A stretch of DNA of 19,910 nt from Mucilaginibacter sp. UBA5151 (GCA_002413785.1 DHXR01000038.1:14948-34857), one strand, 5' to 3'; counted from the stretch's first letter, positions 1 through 8,692 are shown. The notes: generated by a model not told the origin, from the letters alone. Program-made: numbers and translations.

Positions 1-359
1 TAGCTGGGTGGCAATTCGATATCCCGCCCTTTCAGGGCTTCTGTCCCGGGACTTCGTATTATCACAGGACTTCATCCTGTGTTGATATATTACACCCTTT
101 CAGGGCTAAAAAACGGCAACAAATCAACCCCTGATGTCCAGGATTGCAGCTTTATTTCTCCACCTGATATACTGTACACTTAGCGAATGGGTAACTAACG
201 GGGTAATATTTTGTTGTGTTTTCTTTTTCTACAAACCGGTAGCCCCTCACGGGCATGAATAGCTGGTGAATTTCCCGTCAGCGTAGGGGTACTTAAGCTT
301 TTATTATTTAAAAGCGATTTCCCTGGATTTTTATGACAATACCCTTTTCATTAAAACAT
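1..359. other. Intergenic region downstream of the sensor kinase gene, rich in short palindromes
   Basis: No convincing open reading frame is present. The first 110 bases hold a cluster of short hairpins, annotated separately. A weaker GCCC/GGGC dyad with a 5-base loop lies at 242-254. The remainder up to the end of the sensor kinase gene shows no recognisable signal. Confidence 0.7.
26..105. repeat. Cluster of small palindromes, REP-like
   Basis: Three hairpins stand close together. GCCCT-TTC-AGGGC lies at 26-38. CACAGGA-CTTCA-TCCTGTG, a perfect 7-bp stem, lies at 63-81. CCCT-TTC-AGGG lies at 95-105. The first and third share the core CCCTTTCAGGGCT in the same orientation. Intergenic clusters like this in related genomes are usually multicopy REP-type elements, but copy number cannot be seen in one window, so the REP assignment is inference. 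Confidence 0.5.
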
Positions 360-1655
360 TCAGTGTTTATTAAAATCAACCGTAAAAGTATGATACCCAT
401 CTTTGAAATCATAATCCAGGGAAAATCCAAAGTTTCCGCAGATCTGCCGGGATATGGTTAAACCCAAACCGCTGCCCTCTGACCCTGATGATTTATGAAA
501 ACGTGTAAATATTTCATCGGGTAATGGCTGATCTCCGCCGGTATTTTGTATGATCAGTTGTTCCCCGGTTAAATTAATCATGATTTCTCCGCCATTATAG
601 TTGTGCCTGATAGCGTTACTGATCAAATTGCTTAATAAGATCTCGGCCAGGTAAGGGCTGGCAATAATTTCTTTATCCTCCAGGTTATAGGTAAGTTTTA
701 GACCTTTATCCTGGAAAATTTCCTCAAACTGGATAATCATTTCCTCCACCAGTTCACGCAGGTTGATCCTTTGTTTTTCGTGCAGTAATCGGTTTTCAAT
801 TTTAACCAGCAATAACAAAGATTGGTTTAACCTGTTCAATCGCGATACCGCGCCATACAAATCATTCAATAATTTGCTTTGCCTGTCGCTGAAGTTTTCT
901 GTTTGTATTAATGTATCCAGTTTCGAATTGATTACTGCTATTGGTGTAAGCAATTCGTGGGAGGCATTTTCTGTAAATGTTTTCAGGTCCTTATAATCAT
1001 GCCTTGCTTTTGCGGCCATATCAAGTACGGCATGGTTTAATTCTTTAAACTCTTCAATATTCGTATCAAGTTTTGATATCTCTTTGGTGTCTGTTATGTT
1101 AAACAGCTTCAACTCCTTCATCGTATTATAAAAAGGTTGCCATAGCCTGTTTAATATTAAGCGGTTGGTGATCAGCAAGGTCAGTAACAGGAACAAAATA
1201 ACGCATATCGTAATCGTAAATATCAACCGGATAAGGTCTTCCGTTTCCACTTTCGACTCTACGATCAGGATTTTATAATATTTATCCCCAACCAAAACTG
1301 AACTTATAAGGCCCCTGCCCGATTCATACTCCCCTGTATGCCTGTACCGGTGTTTTTTATAAGTGTTATCCTTATCCCAGCGCTTAAAATACATGGTATT
1401 GATAAACTCCCGTTTAACCGAGCCCGGCCGGGCTTCTGTAAAGGTGATCTGCTGATCATTGGATTCAAAAGTTTGGGGCAAATGATTATTGAGCTTTACA
1501 TAATCAAAAATTTCCCTTTCCTCAACTTTCAGGTCCTTGTCCTTTTGGTTGGTTAATATCCAGCTGATGGCCTGGTAATAAATAATACCCGTAATGAGCA
1601 TTACGATAACGGTGGTGATGATGTTTACACGGTTATAGAGGGCTAACAGCTTCAT
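360..1655 (-). CDS. Two-component sensor histidine kinase
   Basis: This 431-residue inner-membrane kinase has a transmembrane segment at about 11-30, a periplasmic sensing region at about 31-140 and a second transmembrane segment at about 143-163. A HAMP-like linker follows at 165-215. The dimerisation/phosphoacceptor helix holds SHELLTP with H233 as the phosphorylated histidine; the usual Arg of HELRTP is Leu here. The ATPase domain has the N box (N343, N347, in SNLISNAIRHN), an F-like box around IFTRFHKSS (382-390) and the G box GSGLGL (394-399). The first G box is reduced to NTGG (371-374). The ATG overlaps the stop of the response regulator by four bases (ATGA), so the two are translationally coupled and the kinase presumably phosphorylates that regulator. 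The signal sensed is unknown; the periplasmic domain matches no fold I recognise. Confidence 0.93.
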   Translation of the reverse strand: MKLLALYNRVNIITTVIVMLITGIIYYQAISWILTNQKDKDLKVEEREIFDYVKLNNHLPQTFESNDQQITFTEARPGSVKREFINTMYFKRWDKDNTYKKHRYRHTGEYESGRGLISSVLVGDKYYKILIVESKVETEDLIRLIFTITICVILFLLLTLLITNRLILNRLWQPFYNTMKELKLFNITDTKEISKLDTNIEEFKELNHAVLDMAAKARHDYKDLKTFTENASHELLTPIAVINSKLDTLIQTENFSDRQSKLLNDLYGAVSRLNRLNQSLLLLVKIENRLLHEKQRINLRELVEEMIIQFEEIFQDKGLKLTYNLEDKEIIASPYLAEILLSNLISNAIRHNYNGGEIMINLTGEQLIIQNTGGDQPLPDEIFTRFHKSSGSEGSGLGLTISRQICGNFGFSLDYDFKDGYHTFTVDFNKH

Positions 1656-2329
1656 TGTTCTGTAAATTTATAGCCCATACCGTAAGCTGCCTGTATATAA
1701 TCGCCGCATCCGGCCTCCATTAATTTTTTGCGGATGTTTTTAATGTGCGAATAAATGAAATCAAAATTATTGGCCATATCTATACCATCGCCCCAAAGGT
1801 GTTCGGCTATCGCATTTTTAGAAACTACTTTTCCTCTGTTCGCTATGAAATACAGCAGCAGCGCATATTCTTTACGGGTTAGTTTTATAACTGATTTGCC
1901 AATCTTAACTTCTTTTGCCAGCAAGTCAATCGTGATCTCGTTAAAAATAAGCTGGTTGCTGCCATTAAAGGTTTTACGGCGGATAATAGCAGTTACCCGC
2001 GCTTTTAGCTCCGACAAATGAAATGGTTTTACCAGGTAATCATCTGCGCCCAGGTTTAGGCCTTCAAGACGGTCATCCAGGGAGTTTTTGGCAGAGATGA
2101 TGAGTATGCCGTCCGGATGATTTTTTTCTTTCAGGCTTTTCAAAATGTCAATACCATTGCCGCCGGGCAGCGTTATATCCAGTATAATGCAATCATAATC
2201 GTAAAGGTTGATCTTAACCATCGCATTTTGGTAGTTGTCTGCCGTTTCGCAAATATTCCCGGCTTCGGAAAAATATTCTTCAATGCTTTCCCGCAGGCCT
2301 TCCTCGTCTTCTATAATCAGTATTTTCAA
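1652..2329 (-). CDS. OmpR-family response regulator
   Basis: This 225-residue DNA-binding regulator has a receiver domain at about 1-115 with the acidic pocket E7-D8, phosphoacceptor D51 in ILDITLPG, switch residue S79 and K101 in the KPF motif. An OmpR/PhoB winged helix follows at about 130-225, with the typical LTRKEYALL and IRKKL segments. The start is TTG at 2329-2327, giving the canonical MKILIIEDE opening. The ATG five bases upstream is out of frame and meets a stop two codons later. It is first in a two-gene unit with the sensor kinase. A CAACTTTG sequence upstream on the minus strand resembles a -7 box but is not exact. Target genes are not evident. Confidence 0.94.
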   Translation of the reverse strand: MKILIIEDEEGLRESIEEYFSEAGNICETADNYQNAMVKINLYDYDCIILDITLPGGNGIDILKSLKEKNHPDGILIISAKNSLDDRLEGLNLGADDYLVKPFHLSELKARVTAIIRRKTFNGSNQLIFNEITIDLLAKEVKIGKSVIKLTRKEYALLLYFIANRGKVVSKNAIAEHLWGDGIDMANNFDFIYSHIKNIRKKLMEAGCGDYIQAAYGMGYKFTEQ

Positions 2330-2530
2330 AACATTTTTTTTTAAATGTACAAAAGCAAAGTTGGAAACATTTTGGATTATTTTATCAGAACACGATTTAC
2401 AGGATTTTAAAGAAGATTATCAGATATTTGCAGTCAATCCTGAAAATCTGTTAAATCCTATCCTGATTTTATGAATAAAATAAAAAAGATTACAATAGCT
2501 ATACATTTATAGATAAATTGCCGACCGCAA
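2330..2530. repeat. Intergenic spacer with degenerate AATCCTG word array in inverted arrangement
   Basis: Between the divergent regulator and NlpC/P60 genes lie two facing arms. The left arm, about 2386-2425, contains ACAGGATT (2399-2406). The right arm, about 2431-2468, repeats variants of AATCCTG, AAATCTG, AAATCCT and ATCCTG. CAGGATT (2400-2406) and AATCCTG (2436-2442) form an exact 7-bp stem. No gene is seen. Promoters for both flanking genes should lie here, but no clear box pair was found. Confidence 0.45.
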
Positions 2531-3094
2531 ATGAGGAGAAATTTATCAGCCCTAATGGTCGTTTTCTGCATGGCAGCCCCGTGGCTGAGCAGTGCCCATG
2601 CCCTAAAAATCAATAGGCCCCATAAAGATAAGGTAGCCAAATCCTCGTACAGCTCTGGTAGTGTTTCAGCAGACAGCCTGATAAAATTTGCGCAAACTTT
2701 AATTGGAACGCCTTACCGTTCCGCGTCATCCGATCCTTTACGTGGCTTTGATTGTTCCGGATTTGTAAACTATGTTTTTAATTTTTTTAATTTCATTGTA
2801 CCGCGTTCTTCCCGTGAGTTTATTAGCATTGGTGAAAAGGTGAAATTTGAGGATGCTATGCCCGGCGATATAATATTATTTACCAGTCCCAAAAAACACA
2901 GCCATAGAATTGGACATGTTGGCATTGTGTTATACAACGGCAGTGATGATTTTAAATTTATTCATTCCACATCGGGTAAAGAATATGGCGTTACCATAAC
3001 TTCAATGGATAAAACTTACAGGCACCGTTTTGTACAGGTGATCCGCGTGCTGAAACAAAATGACCTGCTGGCTTGTAACCCGGCCAATCAGTAA
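2531..3094 (+). CDS. Secreted NlpC/P60-family peptidoglycan endopeptidase
   Basis: This 187-residue protein begins with a signal peptide (about 1-24, cleavage probably near SAHA). A short Ser/Lys-rich linker follows, then an NlpC/P60 domain at about 48-175. The catalytic cysteine is C75 in FDCSGF, the histidine is H129 in GHVGIV and the third polar residue is probably H145 in FIHSTS. The PGD motif at 111-113 is typical. The family cleaves the gamma-D-Glu to diamino-acid bond in cell-wall stem peptides, in the periplasm. It has no SH3 or LysM targeting domain, so the enzyme is minimal. It is divergent from the two-component pair and may or may not be under its control. The ATG at 2531 is chosen because it gives a complete signal peptide. 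Confidence 0.9.
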   Translation: MRRNLSALMVVFCMAAPWLSSAHALKINRPHKDKVAKSSYSSGSVSADSLIKFAQTLIGTPYRSASSDPLRGFDCSGFVNYVFNFFNFIVPRSSREFISIGEKVKFEDAMPGDIILFTSPKKHSHRIGHVGIVLYNGSDDFKFIHSTSGKEYGVTITSMDKTYRHRFVQVIRVLKQNDLLACNPANQ

Positions 3095-3280
3095 ACGCTC
3101 ACCCGCACCGATCCTGAATAGCCGTCGATAATTTAAGATACTTTTTTCTATGTGGTTAATTTGTAAGCTTTTATCGCTTGCTTTTCGCACTCTTATTGTA
3201 ACAATCCCGCCAATTCGGTAACAATTATAGTACCTCTGGCCAAAATTCAGATTTAATCCAAACTTTCGGCACAATTTTGC

Positions 3281-3298
3281 AGGATAAATGTTTATCCT
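3281..3298. promoter_or_regulatory. Perfect 8-bp dyad at the receptor promoter
   Basis: AGGATAAA-TG-TTTATCCT is an 18-bp inverted repeat with a two-base centre, ending 12 bases before the ATG of the receptor gene. It directly follows CAATTTTG, which differs from the TAnnTTTG -7 box by one base, so the dyad would sit at or just after the transcription start. It could be a repressor operator or a 5' hairpin in the mRNA. Confidence 0.5.
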
Positions 3299-3310
3299 AT
3301 AAATAGCCTA

Positions 3311-5806
3311 ATGAAAAGTATTTTTTCCATCGTATTTTTTTTAATTACTACCTTAACTCTGAAAGCTCAAAGCGGTGGTCCTTATGTTGGCCCGAATAAT
3401 GACAAAGGCAAAATATCCGGTAGTGTAACTGACTCAATTACCAAACAACCTGTTGATTACGCGACCGTAAGTATTTACAAACAGGGGAGCACTTCCCCTT
3501 TTAACGGAGCCAGCACCGACCCTAAAGGAGCTTTTACCATTGATGGCATTCCGAATGGTGACTATAAAATAACTGTCGAATTTTTGGGCTACAGGCGCCA
3601 TACCATCGCACATGTAATTATCAGTAACAATAATAAAAATGTATCGTTAGGCACCGTTTTGCTGGCACCTTCACAAAATCAGCTTAAAGAGGTTAATATT
3701 ACCGCCGCCGGGCCGACTGTTGAAAATAAAATCGACAAGCTGGTATATAGCCCCGGGAATGACCTTACCGCGCAGGGCGGCGTTGCTTTGGATGTATTGC
3801 AAAAAGTGCCCATGGTATCGGTAGATATTAACGGCAATGTTGAACTGATGGGCAATACCAATATCCAGTTCCTGATCAATGGCAAGCCTTCTACAATTTT
3901 TGGTTCAAGCATTACGGATGCATTGCAGGCCATCCCTGCAAGCCAGATAAAAAGCATCGAAGTAATAACCAATCCGGGTGCTAAGTATGATGCAGCAGGC
4001 ACAGGGGGTATTATTAATATCGTTTTAAAAGACAGCAATATACAAGGCATAAACGGCAGTGTTAACCTCAGCGCCGGCACGCGTTTGGAAAACGGGTCAT
4101 TCAATCTTAATGCAAAAAAAGGTAAAATTGGCGTGAGCGCCTTTTTTAGCGGAAACGAAAACCTCACCAGTGCTACGCCCAGTTCCGGCGACCGTACCAG
4201 CACTACCGGGGCAGAAACTACTTTTTTAAGTCAAAATGGCATCAACAATTTCAAAAGGAGCGGTTACCGGTCTGGCCTCAGCTTCAACTGGGATATTACC
4301 CCTAAAGATGCTTTAACCGCATCCTTTAATTTTAATCATTTCGGTAATAACAGCAATGGTTATGTTAATAATTACCAAACTACCTACCTGAATAATCTGG
4401 CGATTGATACAAACAGCATAAACAGATCAACCCGCCGTTTTAGCGATAATTCGACAGATTTTAGTCTTTCTTATAAAAAAACGTTCAAAAATAAAGAACA
4501 GGAGCTGGACGTTTTGTACAATCAAAGCTTCGGTACTAACCAGAACAATTATAGCCAGGAGACGGATTATACCAACTTAACATATCCGCCTTTAGGCTCA
4601 ATTGGCAATAACCCCGGTACCGATAAGGAAACAGATATGTCAATTGATTATATACAGCCGGTTGCTGATGGATTTACTATTGAAACGGGAGCTAAGGCAA
4701 CCATAGAAAACATAAGCAACTCCGTGAATACCCAAATGCTCACCAATGGCGCTTATGTACCTAATCCCGGTCAAACTACTAGCTTCAATTACGGGCGTAA
4801 AGTTTTTGCTTATTACCTGTCCACAAACTTTTCGCTGTTTGATAAATTCATTGATGGCAAGGCAGGCTTAAGGGATGAATACACATCCTCCGGGTTCACA
4901 TCCTCCTCATCCGATTTTCCTAATTCTATCATACCTTCATATAATATTTTAGCGCCATCGTTTGTGTTGTCGCATAAAATAGACAAAACACAAACGATCA
5001 AATTCAGCTATTCATACCGGCTGGAGCGCCCTGAATACCGTTCGCTTAACCCATTTTATAATATAGCCGATCCGCATAACATCAGTGTAGGCAACCCTAA
5101 ATTGAATCCGGAGCTGGGCCATAATTTTGAGTTGGGGTACAACAAATCTTTTGATAAAGGGATCAATATCTACGTTGCCGGGTTTTACCGGTATAATACT
5201 AACGACATTCAGTCGTTCACAACGGTGGATTCAGTTTTAACGATTGGCGATGTTACGTACCACAATGTGGCGCTTACCCAATCATATAATATTGGCAGAG
5301 AAACAACTGAAGGTATAAACCTCTTTGGCTCTGTTCCCGCAGGTAAATTCACCTTCCGTTCGAATATGTTTTTTGCCGACAGGATCACTGACAATCCGGG
5401 CTCACCGCAGGTTAGCGGTTTTATGTACCGCATAAATTTAAACACCAGCTATGAGTTTGTAAAAAGCCTTGCTGCTGAATTTTTTGTCAACTACCGTTCG
5501 TCGCAAAGAACAATACAGGGAACTAACCCGGCATTTTTGTTTTACAATTTTGCCGTGCGCAAGCAATTTTTAAATAAAAAGGCAAGTATTGGCCTGACGG
5601 CTGCAAATCCTTTCAACCAGTATGTGAATGTACACTCAAATATTTATGGGGCTAATTTTAACCAAAACAGCCTGCGGCAGATTCCGCTGCGCTCATTCGG
5701 TATCAGTTTAATGTACAAATTCGGAAAGATGGAATTTAAGAAAGACAAGGAACAGAATGATAATGCCGTACCTGATGATACAAGTGGCGGTGGCGGTGGA
5801 AAATAG
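3311..5806 (+). CDS. TonB-dependent outer-membrane beta-barrel receptor
   Basis: This 831-residue receptor begins with a signal peptide (1-20, LKAQ). A carboxypeptidase-regulatory-like beta-sandwich covers about 34-117 and a plug domain about 130-241. The plug contains the LINGKPS and IEVITNPGAKYDAAGTGGIINI segments. A long beta-barrel rich in aromatic and Asn residues fills the rest, ending near SLMYKFGKM, followed by a charged tail finishing in Gly repeats. The architecture matches the 'outer membrane beta-barrel family' receptors of Bacteroidota (OMP_b-brl_3 type), which lack a SusD partner; none is adjacent here. The substrate is unknown. TonB-driven import is inferred from the plug. A dyad sits at the promoter. 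The antisense 174-codon frame at 3679-4203 is a shadow. Confidence 0.93.
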   Translation: MKSIFSIVFFLITTLTLKAQSGGPYVGPNNDKGKISGSVTDSITKQPVDYATVSIYKQGSTSPFNGASTDPKGAFTIDGIPNGDYKITVEFLGYRRHTIAHVIISNNNKNVSLGTVLLAPSQNQLKEVNITAAGPTVENKIDKLVYSPGNDLTAQGGVALDVLQKVPMVSVDINGNVELMGNTNIQFLINGKPSTIFGSSITDALQAIPASQIKSIEVITNPGAKYDAAGTGGIINIVLKDSNIQGINGSVNLSAGTRLENGSFNLNAKKGKIGVSAFFSGNENLTSATPSSGDRTSTTGAETTFLSQNGINNFKRSGYRSGLSFNWDITPKDALTASFNFNHFGNNSNGYVNNYQTTYLNNLAIDTNSINRSTRRFSDNSTDFSLSYKKTFKNKEQELDVLYNQSFGTNQNNYSQETDYTNLTYPPLGSIGNNPGTDKETDMSIDYIQPVADGFTIETGAKATIENISNSVNTQMLTNGAYVPNPGQTTSFNYGRKVFAYYLSTNFSLFDKFIDGKAGLRDEYTSSGFTSSSSDFPNSIIPSYNILAPSFVLSHKIDKTQTIKFSYSYRLERPEYRSLNPFYNIADPHNISVGNPKLNPELGHNFELGYNKSFDKGINIYVAGFYRYNTNDIQSFTTVDSVLTIGDVTYHNVALTQSYNIGRETTEGINLFGSVPAGKFTFRSNMFFADRITDNPGSPQVSGFMYRINLNTSYEFVKSLAAEFFVNYRSSQRTIQGTNPAFLFYNFAVRKQFLNKKASIGLTAANPFNQYVNVHSNIYGANFNQNSLRQIPLRSFGISLMYKFGKMEFKKDKEQNDNAVPDDTSGGGGGK

Positions 5807-5820
5807 TTGATTGAGTTGGA

Positions 5821-5884
5821 TTAGGTTGATTAAGTGGGTGGTTAACAGGTATTGCCTATTCAACTGCTCACTTAATCAACTTAA
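5821..5884. terminator. Long stem-loop between receptor and YncE genes
   Basis: GTTGATTAAGTG (5825-5836) and CACTTAATCAAC (5869-5880) are perfectly complementary over 12 bp. Pairing extends outward to 5821/5884 with one G-U pair, and inward with wobbles. The left arm is preceded by related words (TTGATTGAG, TTGGATTAG), as if built by slippage. It lies 15 bases after the receptor stop and lacks a long T tract, so it could be a terminator or an intergenic stem-loop repeat. Confidence 0.5.
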
Positions 5885-5954
5885 TAAACCATTCACCAAT
5901 TTTACACAGGAAATATCCAGAATCTTTACTTAATTATATAGAAAATTTAAAGCC

Positions 5955-6989
5955 ATGGAATCAATTATTAAACCGCTTTGCCTGCTAATGTTTAGCATGG
6001 CTATGAGTATGCCAACCCATTTGTTTGCCCAGGAAAAAACGGGCTTTCACGTTTTAAAAGATTTCCCTGTCCACAGTTCGGGGGGATGGGATTATATTAC
6101 TGTTGACGGTAAAACCAACAGGGTTTATGTATCGCACGGGATGCAGGTGAATATTTTAGATGCCAAAACCGGCGATTCTGTAGGTTATATTCCTGATACC
6201 AAAGGCGTGCATGGTATAGCCCTTGCTCCCGATTTTAATAAAGGTTATACCAGCAACGGCAGGGCCAATAATATTACCGTGTTCGATCTTAAAACCAATC
6301 AGGTTTTAAAACAGGTGAACGCTGGTACCAACCCGGATGCTATTTTCTATGATGATTTTTCGAAAAAAGTTTATGCATTTAATGGCCGCAGTAAAGATGC
6401 CACTGTTATTGATGCAGCAACCGACAGCGTAGTTGCCACCATACCTTTGGGGGGTAAACCCGAAACAGGGGTATCAGACGGTAAAGGAAAAGTATTTGTT
6501 AATATTGAAGATACAGGCGAAGAAGTTGAAATTGATGCAGCTACCTATAAGATCTTAAACCGGTGGAAACTTGAAGGCGGCGAAGAACCATCCGGCCTGG
6601 CAATGGACCGTAAAACCGGCCGTCTGTTTATCGGCTGCGGCGGCAATCAAATGATGATCGTTTTAGATGCTGCAAAAGGAACCATTGTGGGTAAATTCCC
6701 GATAGGGCGTTGTGATGGTGTAGGCTTTGACCCGAAACTTAAACTGGCCTACAGCTCAAACGGCGAAGGTACCATAACCGTAGTACGCGAAATAAACGCA
6801 GGCAAGTTTGAACTTGTTGAAAACATAACAACAGAACCAGGCGCGAGGACTATTGGCGTCGATACTTATACCCATAAATTGTATTTACCTACAGCGCAAA
6901 TGAAACCTGTTGCAGCAACTGCCGAAAACGCCCACCCGAGGCCGCAGCAGATCCCCGGCACTTTCCATATTGTGGTGGTTGGGAAATAA
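5955..6989 (+). CDS. Exported YncE-family beta-propeller protein
   Basis: This 344-residue protein has a signal peptide (1-26, ending LFAQ) and successive roughly 40-residue blades. Recurring patterns such as VYVSHG.QVNILDAKTG, ITVFDLKTNQVL and ATVIDAATDSVVATIPLGGKP are characteristic of YncE/YVTN seven-bladed propellers. Members are periplasmic or extracytoplasmic and mostly of unknown function; some bind metals, nucleic acid or partner proteins. No catalytic motif is seen. It follows the receptor gene after a strong stem-loop, so it is probably transcribed separately. It is 63 bases from the downstream dehydrogenase, which has its own -7 box. Confidence 0.88.
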   Translation: MESIIKPLCLLMFSMAMSMPTHLFAQEKTGFHVLKDFPVHSSGGWDYITVDGKTNRVYVSHGMQVNILDAKTGDSVGYIPDTKGVHGIALAPDFNKGYTSNGRANNITVFDLKTNQVLKQVNAGTNPDAIFYDDFSKKVYAFNGRSKDATVIDAATDSVVATIPLGGKPETGVSDGKGKVFVNIEDTGEEVEIDAATYKILNRWKLEGGEEPSGLAMDRKTGRLFIGCGGNQMMIVLDAAKGTIVGKFPIGRCDGVGFDPKLKLAYSSNGEGTITVVREINAGKFELVENITTEPGARTIGVDTYTHKLYLPTAQMKPVAATAENAHPRPQQIPGTFHIVVVGK

Positions 6990-7037
6990 GGTATTAAAAA
7001 CCATCGACCGGGAACAGGGTTAATTGCCAAAAGATTG

Positions 7038-7045
7038 TATTTTTG
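7038..7045 (+). promoter_or_regulatory. Bacteroidota-type -7 promoter box for the SDR/FAH pair
   Basis: TATTTTTG is an exact match to TAnnTTTG and ends seven bases before the ATG at 7053. If used, transcription would begin within about three bases of the start codon, making the message nearly leaderless. No clear -33 TTG partner was found at the expected spacing, which keeps confidence moderate. Confidence 0.45.
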
Positions 7046-7052
7046 GGCAATC

Positions 7053-7817
7053 ATGTTTAAACTAAGTAATAAGTCGGTAGTAATTACAGGCGGCGGCAGC
7101 GGCATAGGGAAGGCCATGTCGATCCTTTTCGCAAAGCAGGGCGCGCAGGTACATATCATTGAATTGAACACCGAAGCAGCAACTGATACTGTTAATGAAA
7201 TAACGGCAGCCGATGGGTACGCTTTTAGTCATACCTGCGATGTTAGTAAGCAGCAGCAGGTTATTGATGCTTTTGGTAAGATAGGCAGGATCGATATTTT
7301 GATCAATAACGCCGGAATAGCGCATATCGGCAAAGCAGATACCACCAGCGAAGCCGATTTCGACCGTATTTACAATGTAAACATAAAAGGTGTTTACAAC
7401 TGTTTATTTGCTGCCATACCAATAATGAAGGCCAATAATGGCGGTGTTATTTTAAATACGGCATCTATAGCCGCCCACGTGGGTATAACCGACAGGTTTG
7501 CGTATTCAACCAGCAAGGGGGCCATACACGCTATGACCTTATCCGTAGCACGCGATTATTTGCACGATAATATCCGCTGTAACAGCATTTCCCCGGCAAG
7601 GATCCACACGCCTTTTGTGGATGGTTTTATTGCCAAAAATTATGCCGGGCAGGAAGCAGAAATATTCGAAAAACTATCAAAAACCCAACCTATCGGTCGT
7701 ATGGGGAAATCAGAAGAAGTGGCAGCGCTTGCCTTGTATTTATGCTCAGATGAAGCGGGCTTTATAACCGGTACGGATTATCCTATTGATGGCGGGTTTA
7801 TTACGCTGAATAATTAA
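7053..7817 (+). CDS. Short-chain dehydrogenase/reductase, candidate 2-keto-3-deoxy-L-fuconate dehydrogenase
   Basis: This 254-residue classical SDR has the Rossmann motif TGGGSGIG (12-19), NNAG (85-88), S138 and the Y151-x3-K155 catalytic pair. An acidic residue, E37, ends the second strand, which favours NAD over NADP. The last 20 residues carry the usual PIDGG signature. The ATG at 7053 is preferred over a TTG six codons upstream: it gives the normal short N-terminus, and a -7 box lies between the two. It is followed 23 bases later by an FAH-family hydrolase. In the oxidative L-fucose pathway known from Xanthomonas, an SDR oxidises 2-keto-3-deoxy-L-fuconate and an FAH-family enzyme cleaves the diketo product. 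That assignment is inferred from pairing; the upstream pathway enzymes are not in the window. Confidence 0.9.
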   Translation: MFKLSNKSVVITGGGSGIGKAMSILFAKQGAQVHIIELNTEAATDTVNEITAADGYAFSHTCDVSKQQQVIDAFGKIGRIDILINNAGIAHIGKADTTSEADFDRIYNVNIKGVYNCLFAAIPIMKANNGGVILNTASIAAHVGITDRFAYSTSKGAIHAMTLSVARDYLHDNIRCNSISPARIHTPFVDGFIAKNYAGQEAEIFEKLSKTQPIGRMGKSEEVAALALYLCSDEAGFITGTDYPIDGGFITLNN

Positions 7818-7840
7818 ACTAACAACAAAAAAATACAAGC

Positions 7841-8692
7841 ATGAAACTGATACGATTTGGAGAGCCCGGTAAAGAAAAAACCGGGGTGATCATCAACGAT
7901 AAAAAATACGATACTTCGGCATTTGGTGAAGATTATGGGGAAGCCTTTTTTGAAAGCGATGGGCTCAGCCGTCTTGCTGATTTTATTGATGGCAATATGC
8001 TCCCCGAAGTTGCGGAAGATGTACGTCTGGGAAGTCCCCTTACACGCCCTTCAAAAATTGTATGTATCGGGCTGAACTATGTTGACCATGCCAGGGAAAC
8101 CAACGCTACACCCCCAACGGAACCGGTGATATTTATGAAATCCACTACGGCGATAGTTGGCCCTAATGATGATATTATCATCCCAAAAAACTCAAAGAAA
8201 ACCGATTGGGAGGTTGAACTGGCTGTAGTGATAGGCAAAAAAGCAAGTTATGTAAATGAAACCGATGCAATGGATTTTGTAGCGGGTTATGTACTTCATA
8301 ATGATGTTTCGGAGCGGGAATTCCAGCTTGAAAGGGGAGGTACCTGGGATAAAGGGAAAGGTTGCGATACCTTTGCGCCTATCGGTCCTTTTTTTGCCAC
8401 TAAAGATGAAATTGCCGATCCCCATAAGCTGCGTTTATGGCTAAAAGTGAATGGCAAAACCATGCAGGATGGCACTACGGCGAATTTTATTTTCGATATA
8501 CCTCATTTGGTCTCCTATACCAGCCGGTTCATGACCCTGTTGCCCGGCGATATTATTTCCACAGGTACGCCGGCAGGAGTTGGGCTTGGGATGAAGCCGC
8601 CTCTTTACCTTAAAGCAGGGGATGTGGTTGAATTAGGGATTGATGGCCTGGGCGAAGCAAGGCAGGTGCTTAGGGATTATAAAAAAGTGTAA
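7841..8692 (+). CDS. Fumarylacetoacetate hydrolase family protein, candidate 2,4-diketo-3-deoxy-L-fuconate hydrolase
   Basis: This 283-residue FAH-fold enzyme has a short N-terminal domain (about 1-60) and a catalytic domain opening with KIVCIGLNYVDHA (72-84). The divalent-metal ligands are probably E124 and E126 in DWEVELAVVIG plus D155 in NDVSERE. K172-G-K174 and STGTPAGVG (240-248) complete the active site. The family hydrolyses C-C bonds of diketo acids. Members with this N-terminus are often annotated as ureidoglycolate lyase, which is a frequent overcall. The SDR partner favours the diketo-deoxy-sugar-acid reaction giving pyruvate plus lactate. It is co-transcribed with the SDR (23-base gap). 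Its stop codon is the first base triplet of a TAATATTC sequence that recurs after the first Fic gene. Confidence 0.9.
   Translation: MKLIRFGEPGKEKTGVIINDKKYDTSAFGEDYGEAFFESDGLSRLADFIDGNMLPEVAEDVRLGSPLTRPSKIVCIGLNYVDHARETNATPPTEPVIFMKSTTAIVGPNDDIIIPKNSKKTDWEVELAVVIGKKASYVNETDAMDFVAGYVLHNDVSEREFQLERGGTWDKGKGCDTFAPIGPFFATKDEIADPHKLRLWLKVNGKTMQDGTTANFIFDIPHLVSYTSRFMTLLPGDIISTGTPAGVGLGMKPPLYLKAGDVVELGIDGLGEARQVLRDYKKV

Noticed and set aside
3002..3274. 90-codon minus-strand frame in the spacer before the first receptor
   Set aside because: Overlaps the NlpC/P60 end and the receptor promoter region; no recognisable features.
3679..4203. 174-codon antisense frame inside the first receptor
   Set aside because: Shadow of a strongly supported receptor gene, with no domain or promoter of its own.
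7035..7052. TTG start six codons upstream for the SDR
   Set aside because: It would place the -7 box inside the coding region and add residues not found in the family.
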